Notes: generated from the sequence alone by a model not told the origin. Positions 1 to 9,768 are shown, counted from the first letter of the stretch. The stretch: 64,000 nt of DNA from Thermaerobacter marianensis DSM 12885 (GCF_000184705.1 NC_014831.1:2728001-2792000), one strand, 5' to 3'. Translations and numbers: made by a program.

Positions 1-588
1 CCAGGCTGGGTTCGTCCAGCAGGGGCAGGTAGGCTATGGTATAACGGGCTGGAACGGGCCCGGGAGCCGGGCCAACTGGCGGATCGCCCGGGGCGGAACG
101 TGCGGCGAGGTCGATCACGACCGTCGCCGCCTTACCGGGTCCGGGCTGGAGGTGACCCGGCAAGAGCCAGCGGTCGCCAGGCTCCCAGGGTACGGGCGGG
201 AAGGCCCGTCCCGCCCCGCGGCGGTCGGGACCCGAAGGGGCACCGGAAGGGTCACGCACCGGTCGTCATCCTTTCCGCACGGCGTTCCAGCACCAGCATG
301 GCCGGCGGGCTTCGGTGACGGCAAGGGCCCGCTCGCGGCAAGCGGCCCGTCGTCCCCGCGGGCTCCGACTCCGGCCGGGGCCCCGGCGGCGGTGGTGGTG
401 GCGCCGCCCGGTGCGCGGCGGGTTCGACGGGTCCCGTCCCGCTGCGCGTGACGAGGACCGGGTCGTCGCGCTCCACCCGGCACCCGGCGGCAGCCCGTAC
501 CGGGAACGGTGCGGCAAGGTGCTCCAGACGCCGCAACACCGCAGGAAACCGGTCATGGGATGCGAACCTTCTCGGGGAGGTTGAGGCC
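1..588. other. Upstream region of accC, no supported gene
   Basis: I find no recognisable protein in these 588 bases. Several frames are open only because of the high GC content, and their translations are Arg/Pro/Gly-rich without family motifs. A TATAAC-like hexamer near 40-45 could be a promoter element, but no good -35 box accompanies it. A GGGTTCGTCC word at 8-17 resembles the dispersed element found elsewhere in the window. No biotin carboxyl carrier gene precedes accC here. Confidence 0.5.
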
Positions 589-1947
589 ATGTTCCAAAAG
601 ATCCTCATCGCCAACCGGGGCGAGATCGCCGTCCGCGTCATCCGGGCGTGCCGCGAGCTGGGCATCCGCACCGTGGCCGTCTACTCCGAGGCGGACGAGA
701 ACGCCCTGCACGTGGCCATGGCCGATGAGGCCTACTGCATCGGCCCTGCGCCGGCCCCGCGCAGCTACCTGCACATCCCCAGCCTGATCGAGGCGGCCAG
801 CAAGGCGGGGGTCGATGCCATCCACCCGGGCTACGGCTTCCTCTCCGAAAACGCCCACTTCGCCGCCGTGTGCAAGACGTGGGGCATCGAGTTCATCGGC
901 CCGCCGCCGGAAGCCATCGAGACCATGGGGCTCAAGTCCCTGGCCCGCGAAGCCATGCAGCGGGCCGGCGTGCCGGTGGTGCCGGGCAGTGAGGGCACAG
1001 TGGAGGACGAGGACGAGGCCCTCCGGATCGCCCGGGAGATCGGCTATCCCGTGCTGGTCAAGGCGGCGGCCGGCGGCGGCGGGCGCGGCATCCGCGTGGC
1101 CCGCGACGAGCAGGAACTGGTTCAGGCGCTGGCTTCGGCCCGCCGGGAGGCGGAGTCGACCTTCGGCAACGGCGCCGTCTACCTCGAGAAGTTCCTGGAA
1201 GAACCCCGCCACATCGAGATCCAGGTCATCGCCGACAAGCACGGCCACACCCTGCACCTGGGCGAGCGGGAGTGCTCGGTCCAGCGGCGGCGGCAGAAGC
1301 TGATCGAGGAGGCGCCGTCGCCGGTGATGACGCCCGAACTGCGGCAGCGCATGGCCGAGGCCGCCGTCCGCGCCGCGGAGGCTGTGGACTATGTGGGCGC
1401 CGGCACCGTGGAGTTCCTGGTGGACCGGGACGGCAACTTCTACTTTATCGAGATGAACACGCGGATCCAGGTGGAGCACCCCGTCACCGAACTGATCACG
1501 GGCATCGACCTGGTCAAGGAGCAGATCCGGGTGGCCGCGGGCGAGCCCCTGTCCTTCACCCAGGAGGACGTGACCTTCAGGGGCTGGGCCATGGAGTGCC
1601 GGATCAACGCGGAAGACCCCAACAACCGCTTCCTTCCCTCGCCCGGCACCATCACGGCCTGGGAGCCGCCGGGCGGGCCCGGCGTGCGGGTGGACGCGGG
1701 TTTCCGTGCCGGGACCGCGGTCGTGCCGTTCTACGACTCCCTGGTGGCCAAGCTCATCGTCTGGGGGCGCGACCGGGAGGAGACCATGGCCCGCATGCAG
1801 CGCGCCCTGGCCGAGTTCCGCATCGAGGGGATCCGGACCACCATCCCGCTGTACCAGGAGATCCTGAAGCGGGACGACTTCCGCCAGGGCCGGTTCCACA
1901 CCCGGTGGCTGGAGGAAGAGGTGCTGGCGGGGCATCAGAGCCCCTGA
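589..1947 (+). CDS. accC: Biotin carboxylase subunit of acyl-CoA carboxylase
   Basis: A 452-residue biotin carboxylase, the usual family length. It performs ATP- and bicarbonate-dependent carboxylation of biotin on a carrier protein, for acetyl-CoA carboxylase or a related acyl-CoA carboxylase. The N-terminus ([20 protein letters not shown]) is the typical start, the ATP-grasp glycine loop ([13 protein letters not shown]) is present, and so is the catalytic stretch [16 protein letters not shown]. The ATG at 589 is chosen over an upstream in-frame GTG because GGGGAGG lies 8 bases before it and the family begins there. It is the only large plus-strand gene and converges on rpsI. No accB or carboxyltransferase gene is visible, so the exact holoenzyme is uncertain. 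Confidence 0.95.
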   Translation: MFQKILIANRGEIAVRVIRACRELGIRTVAVYSEADENALHVAMADEAYCIGPAPAPRSYLHIPSLIEAASKAGVDAIHPGYGFLSENAHFAAVCKTWGIEFIGPPPEAIETMGLKSLAREAMQRAGVPVVPGSEGTVEDEDEALRIAREIGYPVLVKAAAGGGGRGIRVARDEQELVQALASARREAESTFGNGAVYLEKFLEEPRHIEIQVIADKHGHTLHLGERECSVQRRRQKLIEEAPSPVMTPELRQRMAEAAVRAAEAVDYVGAGTVEFLVDRDGNFYFIEMNTRIQVEHPVTELITGIDLVKEQIRVAAGEPLSFTQEDVTFRGWAMECRINAEDPNNRFLPSPGTITAWEPPGGPGVRVDAGFRAGTAVVPFYDSLVAKLIVWGRDREETMARMQRALAEFRIEGIRTTIPLYQEILKRDDFRQGRFHTRWLEEEVLAGHQSP

Positions 1948-2038
1948 CTCGACCGGCGGGCGGCGGGTGGCATGGACGCGGGCCGCATGGACGCGGCTCG
2001 CGGGCCATGCCACCCCGCGATGGCGACGCGGCATGGAG

Positions 2039-2077
2039 AAGGGCACCCGGGCAGGGTTCGTCCCGCCAGGTGCCCTT
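2039..2077 (+). terminator. Terminator-like hairpin after accC
   Basis: A perfect 9-bp inverted repeat, AAGGGCACC and GGTGCCCTT, with a 21-base loop that contains GGGTTCGTCCC. A weak T-rich stretch follows on the plus strand. It lies between the convergent genes accC and rpsI and could end transcription from accC. Confidence 0.5.
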
Positions 2078-2100
2078 GCTTGTCACAGCGCCCTTTCCCC

Positions 2101-2132
2101 GGGGAATCCGTGTTGCGGGGAATCCGTGTTGC
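2101..2132. repeat. Perfect 16-bp tandem duplication
   Basis: GGGGAATCCGTGTTGC occurs twice in immediate succession (2101-2116 and 2117-2132) in the gap between accC and rpsI. No function can be assigned. Confidence 0.85.
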
Positions 2133-2169
2133 CCCCACCCCGTTGACGGTGCCGCAACTCCCCGAGCGC

Positions 2170-2565
2170 TTAGCGCTTGGAGAACTGCGGCGCCTTGCGG
2201 GCCTTCTTGAGGCCGTACTTGCGGCGCTCCTTGACCCGCGGGTCACGGGTCAGCAGGCCGGCCTGCTTCAGGGGCTTGCGGTACGCCTCGTCGACCCGCA
2301 GCAGGGCGCGGGCGATGCCGTGCCGGACGGCCCCGGCCTGCCCGGAGATGCCACCGCCGCCCACCCGGACCAGCACGTCGTACTTGCCCAGGGTCCCCGT
2401 CACCTTGAGCGGCCGCTCCACCTCGGCCCGCTGGGCCACGGTGGGGAAATACTCCTCGAAGGGCCGGCCGTTGACGATGATGCGCCCGTCGCCGGGGATC
2501 AGGCGCACCCGCGCCACCGCTTCCTTCCGCCGTCCCGTACCCCAGTACACAGCCGTGGTCGCCAC
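2170..2565 (-). CDS. rpsI: Small ribosomal subunit protein S9
   Basis: A 131-residue S9 whose C-terminal tail reaches into the 30S P site. It shows the family start [13 protein letters not shown], the [20 protein letters not shown] core and the basic tail ending KAPQFSKR, the conserved C-terminal Lys-Arg that contacts P-site tRNA. It follows rplM by 63 bases, the usual rplM-rpsI pair, and is the last gene before the convergent accC. Confidence 0.98.
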   Translation of the reverse strand: MATTAVYWGTGRRKEAVARVRLIPGDGRIIVNGRPFEEYFPTVAQRAEVERPLKVTGTLGKYDVLVRVGGGGISGQAGAVRHGIARALLRVDEAYRKPLKQAGLLTRDPRVKERRKYGLKKARKAPQFSKR

Positions 2566-2628
2566 CGTCTCACCTCACTTCCCACCGCAACGTGCGTCCT
2601 TCGGGCACGGTTCGGGCGCCCCGCTCCG

Positions 2629-3117
2629 TCAGGCGCCCTGGCCGGCCGTAGAGGCCGCGCCGTCCCAGACCGGCGTGCCGTCGGGACGGATGGCCAGGGG
2701 CTTGGGCTGCTGGGCACCGTGGGGATGCTCGGGCCCCCGATAGACGTGGAGCTTGCGGAACTGGCGGCGCCCCAGGGCCGTCCGCGGCAGCATGCGGCGC
2801 ACGGCCAGCTCGATCATCCGCTCGGGGCGGGTCTCCAGCAGCCGGCGGGCGGTGATGGCCTTGAGGCCGCCGGGGTACCCCGTGTGCCGGTAGTACACCT
2901 TCTTGTTGAGCTTCTCGCCCGTCAGGCGCACCTTTTCGGCGTTGACGACGATGACGTGGTCCCCCGTGTCCACGTGGGGCGTGTAGGTCGGCTTGTGCTT
3001 GCCCCGCAGGATCTTGGCGATCTGGCTGGCCAGCCGGCCCAGGGGCACGCCGTCGGCGTCGATGACGTACCACTGGCGCTGGACGTCCTGGGGGCGGGCC
3101 ATGAACGTGGTCCGCAT
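2629..3117 (-). CDS. rplM: Large ribosomal subunit protein L13
   Basis: A 162-residue L13, an early-assembly 50S protein. Family motifs are [16 protein letters not shown] near the N-terminus and [28 protein letters not shown] in the middle. The ATG at 3117 is chosen because GGGAGG lies 7 bases upstream; an in-frame start at 3144 has no ribosome site. The tail (about residues 145-162, Gly/Ala-rich) is longer than in most homologues. It has its own strong promoter at 3262-3290 and is cotranscribed with rpsI. Confidence 0.97.
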   Translation of the reverse strand: MRTTFMARPQDVQRQWYVIDADGVPLGRLASQIAKILRGKHKPTYTPHVDTGDHVIVVNAEKVRLTGEKLNKKVYYRHTGYPGGLKAITARRLLETRPERMIELAVRRMLPRTALGRRQFRKLHVYRGPEHPHGAQQPKPLAIRPDGTPVWDGAASTAGQGA

Positions 3118-3156
3118 GGTGTTGCCTCCCGTGGTGCGGCCCATGCGCAGGCCGCC

Positions 3157-3169
3157 GGCCGGTTCGTCC
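3157..3169 (+). repeat. Dispersed element GGCCGGTTCGTCC, copy 1
   Basis: An exact 13-mer in the rplM leader, followed by GGGAACCCGG. It is one of nine exact copies in this window and is non-coding here. Confidence 0.8.
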
Positions 3170-3261
3170 GGGAACCCGGCCGTCCGGTATCAACAAAGGA
3201 GCCCGCGGTCGCCGCCGGGGCCGGTGAGATGCCAGGAAACCCGATGAAAACAGCATTACCT

Positions 3262-3290
3262 ATAGTAGTCGCTGGTTTTCGGCCTGTCAA
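3262..3290 (-). promoter_or_regulatory. Sigma-A promoter of rplM-rpsI
   Basis: On the minus strand, a consensus TTGACA (3285-3290), a 17-base spacer, then TACTAT (3262-3267). The spacing and the AT-rich core stand out from the GC-rich surroundings. It gives rplM-rpsI a transcription start independent of the upstream truA operon. Confidence 0.85.
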
Positions 3291-3470
3291 GGAATCCCGC
3301 GCCGGACTGGACGTGCTCCGCTGGGAACCCTCCAGGCCTCACGGGCAACGTGCCGGCTGCCGGCAGAGACGGGGCCGAGCTTCCGCGCAGCGCCCATCGG
3401 CCTCCGGCGCACGGGTCTCCGGTCCCGGGTCCGCCCCGCGGCCAGGGCGGGACCACGGGCACCGGTCGCG

Positions 3471-4367
3471 TCACGTCGGCCAGGGGGGCCCTTCGGCCAC
3501 CCAGTCGTCGTAGACCACCTGCCATAGCACCAGGCCGTGGGCCGGTGCCGTAGGCCCGGCCAGGTCCCGCCGTCCCTCCGCCAGGATCGCTTCGACCCGG
3601 TCTGCCTGCCAGCGGCCGCGACCGATCTCCACCAGGGTGCCCACGATCCCCCGGGCCATGTGCATCAAGAAGCCGTCGGCCTCGAGGACGAACCGCAGCA
3701 GGGGGCCGCGTTCTTCCACGGCGCAGCGGTACAGGGTACGCCGGGTGCGGCGCACCGGCGAGCCCGCCGCCTTGAAGGGGGCGAAGTCGTGGGTGCCCTC
3801 CAGGCGCCGGGCCGCCTCCACCATGGCGTCCACGTCCAGATCCAGCGGCAGGTGCCACTGCCAGCGCCGGTGCAGGGGGTCGGGGACGGGGTCGCGCCAC
3901 ACATGGTAGGCATAGGTCTTTCGCCGCGCGCTGTACCGCGCGTGGAAGCCCGGCGGCGCCTCGCCGGCCTCCACCGCCACCACGTCGGCGGGTAGAAGGC
4001 CCCGCAGGGCGGGAACCAGCCGGTCGACGGGGAAGGGGCGCGGGGTGCGCCAGTGGATCACCTGCGCCCGGGCGTGGACGCCCGCGTCGGTGCGGCCGGC
4101 GGCCGTCACCCGCACGGGATGACCGAGCAGGCGCTCCAGGGCGTCTTCCACCACCTGCTGGACCGTGCGCTGGCGGGGTTGGCGCTGCCACCCAGCGAAA
4201 TCCGTGCCGTCATAGGCCAGCACCGCCCGCAGCAGCCGGCCACCACCGGGCACCGTAGCCGGACCCGCAGGGCCCTCGGGCGGGCCGGCCGGTTCCCGGG
4301 CCGGTTGCCGCGGGTCCTCGCCGTCGCCCGCTCGATCCCGGGCTGCCATCGCATCCCCGTCCTTCAC
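3471..4367 (-). CDS. truA: tRNA pseudouridine(38-40) synthase TruA
   Basis: A 298-residue TruA, which isomerises uridines at positions 38-40 in the tRNA anticodon arm. The conserved LLRAVLAYDGTDFAGWQRQP opening and the catalytic aspartate motif AAGRTDAGVHA are clear, as is the MARGIVGTLVEIGRGRW segment near the end. The first 45 residues are a low-complexity extension. The GTG at 4367 is one option and an ATG at 4349 is another. It follows ecfT by 78 bases, the usual Firmicute order ecfA-ecfA-ecfT-truA. Confidence 0.95.
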   Translation of the reverse strand: MKDGDAMAARDRAGDGEDPRQPAREPAGPPEGPAGPATVPGGGRLLRAVLAYDGTDFAGWQRQPRQRTVQQVVEDALERLLGHPVRVTAAGRTDAGVHARAQVIHWRTPRPFPVDRLVPALRGLLPADVVAVEAGEAPPGFHARYSARRKTYAYHVWRDPVPDPLHRRWQWHLPLDLDVDAMVEAARRLEGTHDFAPFKAAGSPVRRTRRTLYRCAVEERGPLLRFVLEADGFLMHMARGIVGTLVEIGRGRWQADRVEAILAEGRRDLAGPTAPAHGLVLWQVVYDDWVAEGPPWPT

Positions 4368-4445
4368 CGGCCCTCACCGCCTCCTTGGTGGCATCCCAGG
4401 TCCTCCCCTTGATGGGACCCACCGGGGTGACCCAAGGGGAACCAG

Positions 4446-5237
4446 CTAGCGCCCCAGCCACAGGGCCAGCCCCAGAACCGCCGACGCCAGCAGGGCCGCC
4501 ACGGCGTCGCGACCGGTGGCCCGCAGCTCCCGGTAGCGCGTGCGCCCCCGACCGCCGCGGTAGCCGCGGGCCTCCATGGCGATGGCCAGGTCGTCGGCTC
4601 GGCGGAAGGCGCTGACGAACAGCGGCACCAGCAGCGGAACCAGGGCGCGCAACCGCTGCACCGGCCCGCCGCGGTGGAACTGGGCGCCACGGGCCAGCTG
4701 GGCCTTCATGATGCGCTCCGCCTCTTCCGCCAGGGTCGGGATGAACCGCAAGGCGATGGTCATCATCATCGCCAGCTCATGGGCGGGAACCCACCGCCCC
4801 AGGGGGCGCAGCAGGGCCTCCAGCCCGTCGGTCAGGGCGATGGGCGAGGTGGTCAGGGTCAGCAGGGAGGCGGCGGCCACCAGCAGCAGCAGGCGCGCCG
4901 CCAGCCGCAGGCCCAGCTCCAGGCCCTGGCGCGTCGCCACCACCGGGCCCACCACCACCAGGGGGTCCCCCGGCACGGCCACCAGGTTGAGCACCAGGGT
5001 CAGGCCCACCAGCCACGCCATGGGCCGGAGCCCCGCCACCAGCCCTGCCAGGGGCAGCCGGGCGAGGCCCGCTGCGGCCAGCACCGCCGCGCCCAGGACC
5101 CCGTAAGCCGCCCAGTCCTGCACCATGAACAGGACAACGGAATACGCGGCCAGCAGGCCGATCTTCGTGCGGGGGTCCAGCCGGTGGACGGGGCTGTGCC
5201 CCGGAACGTACTGGCCTACCAGCGGCTCGGGGATCAT
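4446..5237 (-). CDS. ecfT: Energy-coupling factor transporter transmembrane protein EcfT
   Basis: A 263-residue membrane protein, the scaffold of a group II ECF vitamin/metal transporter linking substrate-binding S components to the two ATPases. About five hydrophobic segments are visible. The cytoplasmic coupling helices carry the family signature, read here as AMEARGYRGGRGRT (Ala-Arg-Gly) and a preceding MKAQLARGAQF. Its ATG overlaps the ecfA2 stop by four bases (ATGA), so translation is probably coupled. No S component is encoded nearby, consistent with a shared module. Confidence 0.95.
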   Translation of the reverse strand: MIPEPLVGQYVPGHSPVHRLDPRTKIGLLAAYSVVLFMVQDWAAYGVLGAAVLAAAGLARLPLAGLVAGLRPMAWLVGLTLVLNLVAVPGDPLVVVGPVVATRQGLELGLRLAARLLLLVAAASLLTLTTSPIALTDGLEALLRPLGRWVPAHELAMMMTIALRFIPTLAEEAERIMKAQLARGAQFHRGGPVQRLRALVPLLVPLFVSAFRRADDLAIAMEARGYRGGRGRTRYRELRATGRDAVAALLASAVLGLALWLGR

Positions 5238-6301
5238 GACCGCGCCTCCCCGCGCCCCGCTTGGCGGCGCCCGCGGCCGTCGCCGCTACCCGTGCCGCCG
5301 TGGCCGGCAGCGCCGCCCGCGTCCCGGCCATCCTCCGCAGGTCCGCGGTGGCGAACGTCCTCGGCGGCACCGTGGCGCGGTGCCTGGTCGCCGCCCGGCG
5401 GCGCTCCGGCCCGCCCGGCGGCCGATCCTGGGGCCGCCGGCAGGTAGGCAGCGGCGGCCACCAGCTCCGCCTCCACGGCGTCCGGTTGGACCCGGCGCGG
5501 GTTGACGGGCACGCCGCGGGCCGCCAGCGCGCCCAGCAGGCGCCCCGTGGCCGGCGGGTTCAGCCGGCAGCGGGCCAGCAGGGCGGCGTCCGTCAGCACG
5601 TCCGCGGCCGGGCCGTCGGCTGCGATGCGCCCGTCGCGCATCAGCACCACCCGCTCCGCCACGGCGGCCACCTCGTCCACGTCGTGGGAGACCAGGACCA
5701 CGGCGATCCCCGCTTCCCGGTGCAGGCGCAGCAGCAGCTCCACCAGGCTCTCGCGGCCGCGGGGGTCCAGCCCGGCCGTCGGCTCGTCCAGCACCAGCAT
5801 CCGCGGCATCATGGCCAGGACGCCGGCGATGGCGACCCGGCGCATCTGGCCGCCGCTCAGACTGAAGGGCGAGCGCCGGCCCAGGTCGGGGTCGAGACCC
5901 ACCAGGGCCATGGCCCGCTCCACCCGCGCGGCCACCTCGTCTTCGTCCAGGCCCAGGTTGCGCGGGGCGAAGGCCACGTCGTCCCACACCGTGTCGGCGA
6001 ACAGCTGCTGCTCGGGGAACTGGAAGACCAGGCCCACCCGGCGCCGCGCCTCCGCCAGGCGGTGGTCCCGGTCCCGGCCCGGCGCCCAGAGGTCCATGCC
6101 GTCCACTTCCACGCGGCCGCGGGTGGGACGCAGCAGCCCGTTGAAGTGCTGGACCAGGGTCGACTTGCCGCTGCCGGTGGGGCCCATGATGGCCACCCGC
6201 TCGCCGTCGCCGATGGCCAGGTCGACGCCCCGCAGGGCGGCCCGGGGAGCGAAGCCCGCGCTGCCGTAGACGTGATGCAGCCCCTCGACCCGGACGGCCA
6301 T
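5234..6301 (-). CDS. ecfA2: ECF transporter ATP-binding protein EcfA2
   Basis: A 355-residue ABC ATPase, partner of EcfA1 and EcfT. Walker A is GPTGSGKST (about residues 40-48), the signature is LSGGQMRRVAIAGVLAM, and Walker B is MLVLDEPTAGLDP. The last 75 or so residues (rich in Ala, Gly, Arg, Asp) lie beyond the normal 280-residue domain and look disordered. GGAGG precedes the ATG. It starts four bases after the ecfA1 stop. Confidence 0.95.
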   Translation of the reverse strand: MAVRVEGLHHVYGSAGFAPRAALRGVDLAIGDGERVAIMGPTGSGKSTLVQHFNGLLRPTRGRVEVDGMDLWAPGRDRDHRLAEARRRVGLVFQFPEQQLFADTVWDDVAFAPRNLGLDEDEVAARVERAMALVGLDPDLGRRSPFSLSGGQMRRVAIAGVLAMMPRMLVLDEPTAGLDPRGRESLVELLLRLHREAGIAVVLVSHDVDEVAAVAERVVLMRDGRIAADGPAADVLTDAALLARCRLNPPATGRLLGALAARGVPVNPRRVQPDAVEAELVAAAAYLPAAPGSAAGRAGAPPGGDQAPRHGAAEDVRHRGPAEDGRDAGGAAGHGGTGSGDGRGRRQAGRGEARS

Positions 6302-6305
6302 GGCG

Positions 6306-7226
6306 TCACCCGCCTCCGGCGCCGGCGGCGTCCACCGCCGGGCTTTGCGGAGCCTCCGCCAGAGCGCCGCCCCCGGCCGCGGCGTCCTGCCCCAGCAGGG
6401 CGGCCACCATCTGCTCGACGGTGACGATGCCTTCGGGCAGGTTCCACCCGCGCCGGCGTAGCCGCGCCGCCAGGCGGCCCATGGGCGGCGGCACCAGCCC
6501 CACGGCCTCGAGCCACCCGGCCCGGGCGAAGACTTCCTGCGGTGGTCCCACCGCCACCACCCGGCCGCGGTCCATCACCACCACCCGCCCGGCGCGGGCG
6601 GCTTCCTCGAGGAAGTGGGTGATCAGGATCACCGTCATCCCCCGCTCCCGGTGCAGGCGGGTGACGGCCGCCAGCACGTCCGCCCGCCCCGCCGGGTCCA
6701 ACATGGCCGTGGCCTCGTCCAGCACCAGACAGGCAGGCTCCATGGCCAGCATGCCCGCCAGCGCCACCCGCTGCTTCTGGCCGCCGGAGAGCCGGTGGGG
6801 CGGGTCGGCGCGCCGGTCCCAGAGATCCACCGCCTCGAGGGCCGCCCGCACCCGCCGGGCGATCTCCTCCCGGGGCAGCCCCAGGTTCTCGGGCCCGAAG
6901 GCCACGTCTTCCTCCACCGTGGGCGCCACCAGCTGGTTGTCCGGGTTCTGGAAGACCATGCCTACCAGGCGCCGGATCTCCCACCGGGCTGCGGGATCGG
7001 ATGTGGACAGGCCGGCCACCCGTACCTCGCCGCGGGTGGGCAGCAGCAGGCCGTTGAGCAGCCGGGCGAGGGTGGACTTGCCCGAGCCGTTGGCGCCTAC
7101 CACCGCCAAAAATTCACCCCGGCGCACCTCCAGGTCGATGCCCCGCAGGGCTTCGACGGCGTCGGGCTGGCCGGGGTGGTACACGAAGCTGGCTTGTCGG
7201 ACCTGGATGAACACGTCCCCCGTCAC
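6306..7226 (-). CDS. ecfA1: ECF transporter ATP-binding protein EcfA1
   Basis: A 306-residue ABC ATPase, first gene of the ECF module. Walker A is GANGSGKSTLARLLNG, the signature is LSGGQKQRVALAGMLAM, and Walker B is CLVLDEATAMLDP, where Ala replaces the usual Pro of the first pair. The GTG at 7226 is chosen because the family-like start (FIQVRQASFVYHP) follows it and GGAGG lies 10 bases upstream. The reading frame stays open far upstream over rplQ only because of GC content. Confidence 0.94.
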   Translation of the reverse strand: MTGDVFIQVRQASFVYHPGQPDAVEALRGIDLEVRRGEFLAVVGANGSGKSTLARLLNGLLLPTRGEVRVAGLSTSDPAARWEIRRLVGMVFQNPDNQLVAPTVEEDVAFGPENLGLPREEIARRVRAALEAVDLWDRRADPPHRLSGGQKQRVALAGMLAMEPACLVLDEATAMLDPAGRADVLAAVTRLHRERGMTVILITHFLEEAARAGRVVVMDRGRVVAVGPPQEVFARAGWLEAVGLVPPPMGRLAARLRRRGWNLPEGIVTVEQMVAALLGQDAAAGGGALAEAPQSPAVDAAGAGGG

Positions 7227-7270
7227 GGCGCCGGGCCCTCCACCGCCGCGCCGGGCCGGGCCGCCGGGGC

Positions 7271-7612
7271 TCACACCAGCTCGAGCAACGCCATGGGCGC
7301 GCCGTCGCCACGGCGCGGCTCCAGCTTCAACACGCGGGTGTAGCCGCCGGCCCGGTCGCTGTAGCGCGGCCCGATGACGTCGAAAAGCTTCTTCAGCACC
7401 TGCTTGTCGTACAGCACCGCCGCCGCCTGGCGCCGGGCGTGCAGGTCGCCGCGCCGGGCCAGGGTGATCAGGTGCTCTGCCAGGCGCTGGGCCTCCCGAG
7501 CCCGCGTCTCCGTGGTCTCGATCCGCTCGTGGATGAAGAGCGACGTCACCAGGCTGCGCACCATGGCTTGGCGCTGGTCCGTCGGCCGGTTCAACCGCGA
7601 TTTGTGGCCCAT
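7271..7612 (-). CDS. rplQ: Large ribosomal subunit protein L17
   Basis: A 113-residue L17, located near the 50S exit tunnel, with the family start [19 protein letters not shown] and the end [12 protein letters not shown]. It follows rpoA, as the last ribosomal gene of the alpha operon, and precedes ecfA1 by 44 bases, the standard Firmicute junction. Confidence 0.98.
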   Translation of the reverse strand: MGHKSRLNRPTDQRQAMVRSLVTSLFIHERIETTETRAREAQRLAEHLITLARRGDLHARRQAAAVLYDKQVLKKLFDVIGPRYSDRAGGYTRVLKLEPRRGDGAPMALLELV

Positions 7613-7729
7613 CCCGTTTCCCTCCTGCTGCCTGCCGCGGGGCCCAGGCCCGCGCCGGCGAGCGGCCCGAGGCCGGGCGCATCGCAGGATCCTGCGCGTC
7701 CGGGCGGCACCCGCGCCTCCGCCAGCCGG

Positions 7730-8677
7730 TCAGTCTTCCGGCTGCTTCAGCGAGAGCCCCAGGGCAGCCAGCTTCTCCTCGACTTCCTCCAGCGACTTCT
7801 TGCCCAGGTTGCGGACCCGCATCATGTCCTCCGGGGTCTTCTCCACCAGCTCCCCGATGGTGTTGATGCCTGCCCGCTTCAGGCAGTTGTACGAGCGGAC
7901 GGACAGGTCCAGCTCGTCGATGCTCATCTCCAGCAGCTTGGCGCGGGCGTCGTCTTCCTTCTCCGCCGCGGTGCCGGCACCCCGGGTCTGGTCCGTCAGG
8001 GTGAGGAACAGCGCCAGGTGGTCGGTCAGGATGCGGGCCGCCTGGCTGGCCGCCTCGTCCGGCGCCACGGTGCCGTTGGTCCAGATCTCCAGGGTCAGGC
8101 GGTCGTAGTCGGTCACCTTGCCCACCCGTGTATTCTCCACCTGGAAGTTCACCTTGCGGATGGGCGTGAAGATGGAGTCGACGGGAATCAGCCCGATGGA
8201 CCGATCCGGCCCCTTGTTGCGGTCGGCGGGCACGTAGCCGCGGCCCCGCTGGACCGTCATCTCCATGAAGAGCCGGCCGTCGTGCTCCAGGGTGGCGATC
8301 AGGTGATCCCCGTTGACGATCTCCACCTCCGGCGGCGCGATGATGTCGGCCGCCCGCACCTCCCCCTCGCCCTGGGCCTCCACGCGCAGGATCTGGGGTT
8401 CATCGGTGTGCATCTTGATGGCCAGTTCCTTGAGGTTCAAGATGATCTCCGTCGTGTCCTCCACCACGCCGGGGATGGTGGAGAACTCGTGGAGCACGCC
8501 TTCGATGCGAACGCTGGTCACCGCCGCACCCGGCAACGACGAGAGCAGCACGCGGCGCAGGGCGTTACCCAGGGTAATGCCGTACCCGCGCTCCAGCGGC
8601 TCGACCACGAACCGGCCGTACGTGCCGTCTTCGCTGATCTCGACCGTCTCAATGGTCGGCTTCTCCATCTCGTTCAT
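7730..8677 (-). CDS. rpoA: RNA polymerase alpha subunit
   Basis: A 315-residue alpha subunit. The N-terminal assembly domain has [20 protein letters not shown], and the C-terminal domain that binds UP elements and activators has [20 protein letters not shown] followed by [15 protein letters not shown]. It lies 46 bases after rpsK. The gap is too small for rpsD, which in many Clostridia sits here. Confidence 0.98.
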   Translation of the reverse strand: MNEMEKPTIETVEISEDGTYGRFVVEPLERGYGITLGNALRRVLLSSLPGAAVTSVRIEGVLHEFSTIPGVVEDTTEIILNLKELAIKMHTDEPQILRVEAQGEGEVRAADIIAPPEVEIVNGDHLIATLEHDGRLFMEMTVQRGRGYVPADRNKGPDRSIGLIPVDSIFTPIRKVNFQVENTRVGKVTDYDRLTLEIWTNGTVAPDEAASQAARILTDHLALFLTLTDQTRGAGTAAEKEDDARAKLLEMSIDELDLSVRSYNCLKRAGINTIGELVEKTPEDMMRVRNLGKKSLEEVEEKLAALGLSLKQPED

Positions 8678-8723
8678 GGCTCCGCCCCTCCTGTCGAGCC
8701 ACCGACAGCGGGCCTGCGCCGGC

Positions 8724-9146
8724 TTAGACGCGGCGCCGCTTCGGCGGGCGGCACCCGTTGTGGGGGATGGGGGTGACGTCCTTGATGGCGGTCACTTCCA
8801 GACCCGTGGCCTGCAGGGAGCGGATGGCCGCCTCGCGTCCGGGGCCCGGGCCCTTCACCCACACCTCCACCTCGCGCATGCCGTGCTCCATGGCCTCGCG
8901 GGCCGCCTGCTCGGCGGCCAGCTGGGCCGCGTAGGGCGTGCCCTTCTTGGAACCCGTGAAGCCGTTGGTCCCGCCCGACCCGAAGGCGATGGCGTTGCCC
9001 TGCAGGTCGGTGATGGTGACGATGGTGTTGTTGAAGGTCGACCGGATGTGGGCGATGCCGCGCTCCACGTGCTTCCGGTCCTTGCGGCGCAGCCGGGTAG
9101 CCCCCCCGCGGCGGCCACCCCGGCGCGGTGCGCCCGGTCGTGCCAT
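8724..9146 (-). CDS. rpsK: Small ribosomal subunit protein S11
   Basis: A 140-residue S11 of the 30S platform, with motifs [18 protein letters not shown] and [20 protein letters not shown] and the end [13 protein letters not shown]. The Arg/Gly-rich first 20 residues replace the usual lysine-rich N-terminus, in line with the GC bias. It lies 19 bases after rpsM. Confidence 0.98.
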   Translation of the reverse strand: MARPGAPRRGGRRGGATRLRRKDRKHVERGIAHIRSTFNNTIVTITDLQGNAIAFGSGGTNGFTGSKKGTPYAAQLAAEQAAREAMEHGMREVEVWVKGPGPGREAAIRSLQATGLEVTAIKDVTPIPHNGCRPPKRRRV

Positions 9147-9165
9147 GGGCCAGCCTCCTTAACGA

Positions 9166-9546
9166 TTACTTCTTGCCCGGACGCTTCTTGCCCGCCACCG
9201 TGCGGCGCGGTCCCTTGCGGGTCCGGGCGTTGGTCTTGGTCCGCTGCCCGCGCACCGGCAGGCCGCGGCGGTGGCGCAAGCCGCGGTAGCAGCCGATGTC
9301 CATCAGGCGCTTGATGTTGCGCTGGACCTCGCTGCGCAGCTCACCCTCCACCTTGTAGTCCCGCTCGATGATGGCGCGCAGGCGGTTGATCTCGTCTTCC
9401 GTCAGATCCCGCACCCGGGTATCGGGGTTCACCTGGGCCTTGGCCAGGATCTCCCGGCTGCGGGACAGGCCGATCCCATAAATATAAGGAAGCGCGTACT
9501 CGACGCGCTTGTCGCGCGGCAGGTCGACGCCTGCGATGCGGGCCAT
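9166..9546 (-). CDS. rpsM: Small ribosomal subunit protein S13
   Basis: A 126-residue S13 of the 30S head, contacting P-site tRNA and L5. It shows [20 protein letters not shown], the [20 protein letters not shown] signature and a basic tail ending KKRPGKK. It follows rpmJ by 16 bases. Confidence 0.98.
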   Translation of the reverse strand: MARIAGVDLPRDKRVEYALPYIYGIGLSRSREILAKAQVNPDTRVRDLTEDEINRLRAIIERDYKVEGELRSEVQRNIKRLMDIGCYRGLRHRRGLPVRGQRTKTNARTRKGPRRTVAGKKRPGKK

Positions 9547-9562
9547 CCGAACACCTCCAGGC

Positions 9563-9676
9563 TTATCCCTGCACCTGCTTGTGCTTGGGGTTCTCGCAGA
9601 TCACGCGCACCTTTCCCTTGCGGCGAATGATCTTGCACTTGTCACAAATCCGCTTCACCGACGGACGAACCTTCAT
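9563..9676 (-). CDS. rpmJ: Large ribosomal subunit protein L36 (zinc type)
   Basis: A 37-residue L36, with the start [20 protein letters not shown] and the end [13 protein letters not shown]. Three cysteines and one histidine (C11, C14, C27, H32) form the zinc site of the C+ type. The ATG at 9676 is the family start. It sits in the normal infA-rpmJ-rpsM order. Confidence 0.97.
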   Translation of the reverse strand: MKVRPSVKRICDKCKIIRRKGKVRVICENPKHKQVQG

Positions 9677-9768
9677 CGTAAAAGCCTCCTCGCAACTCCG
9701 CCCCGCCCTCCGGCGGGGCGGAGCCGGCCCGTTCTGCTCCGTTGCTACCACGGGTCGCGCGGACCGGA

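Larger units (their letters stand above)
3118..3470 (-). promoter_or_regulatory. rplM leader and truA-rplM intergenic region
   Basis: 353 bases without a gene. The rplM promoter sits at 3262-3290, giving an untranslated leader of about 135 bases. The leader carries one copy of the dispersed element (3157-3169). Firmicute rplM genes often have an autoregulatory L13 leader; I cannot establish that fold by eye. No clear terminator for truA is visible. Confidence 0.5.
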
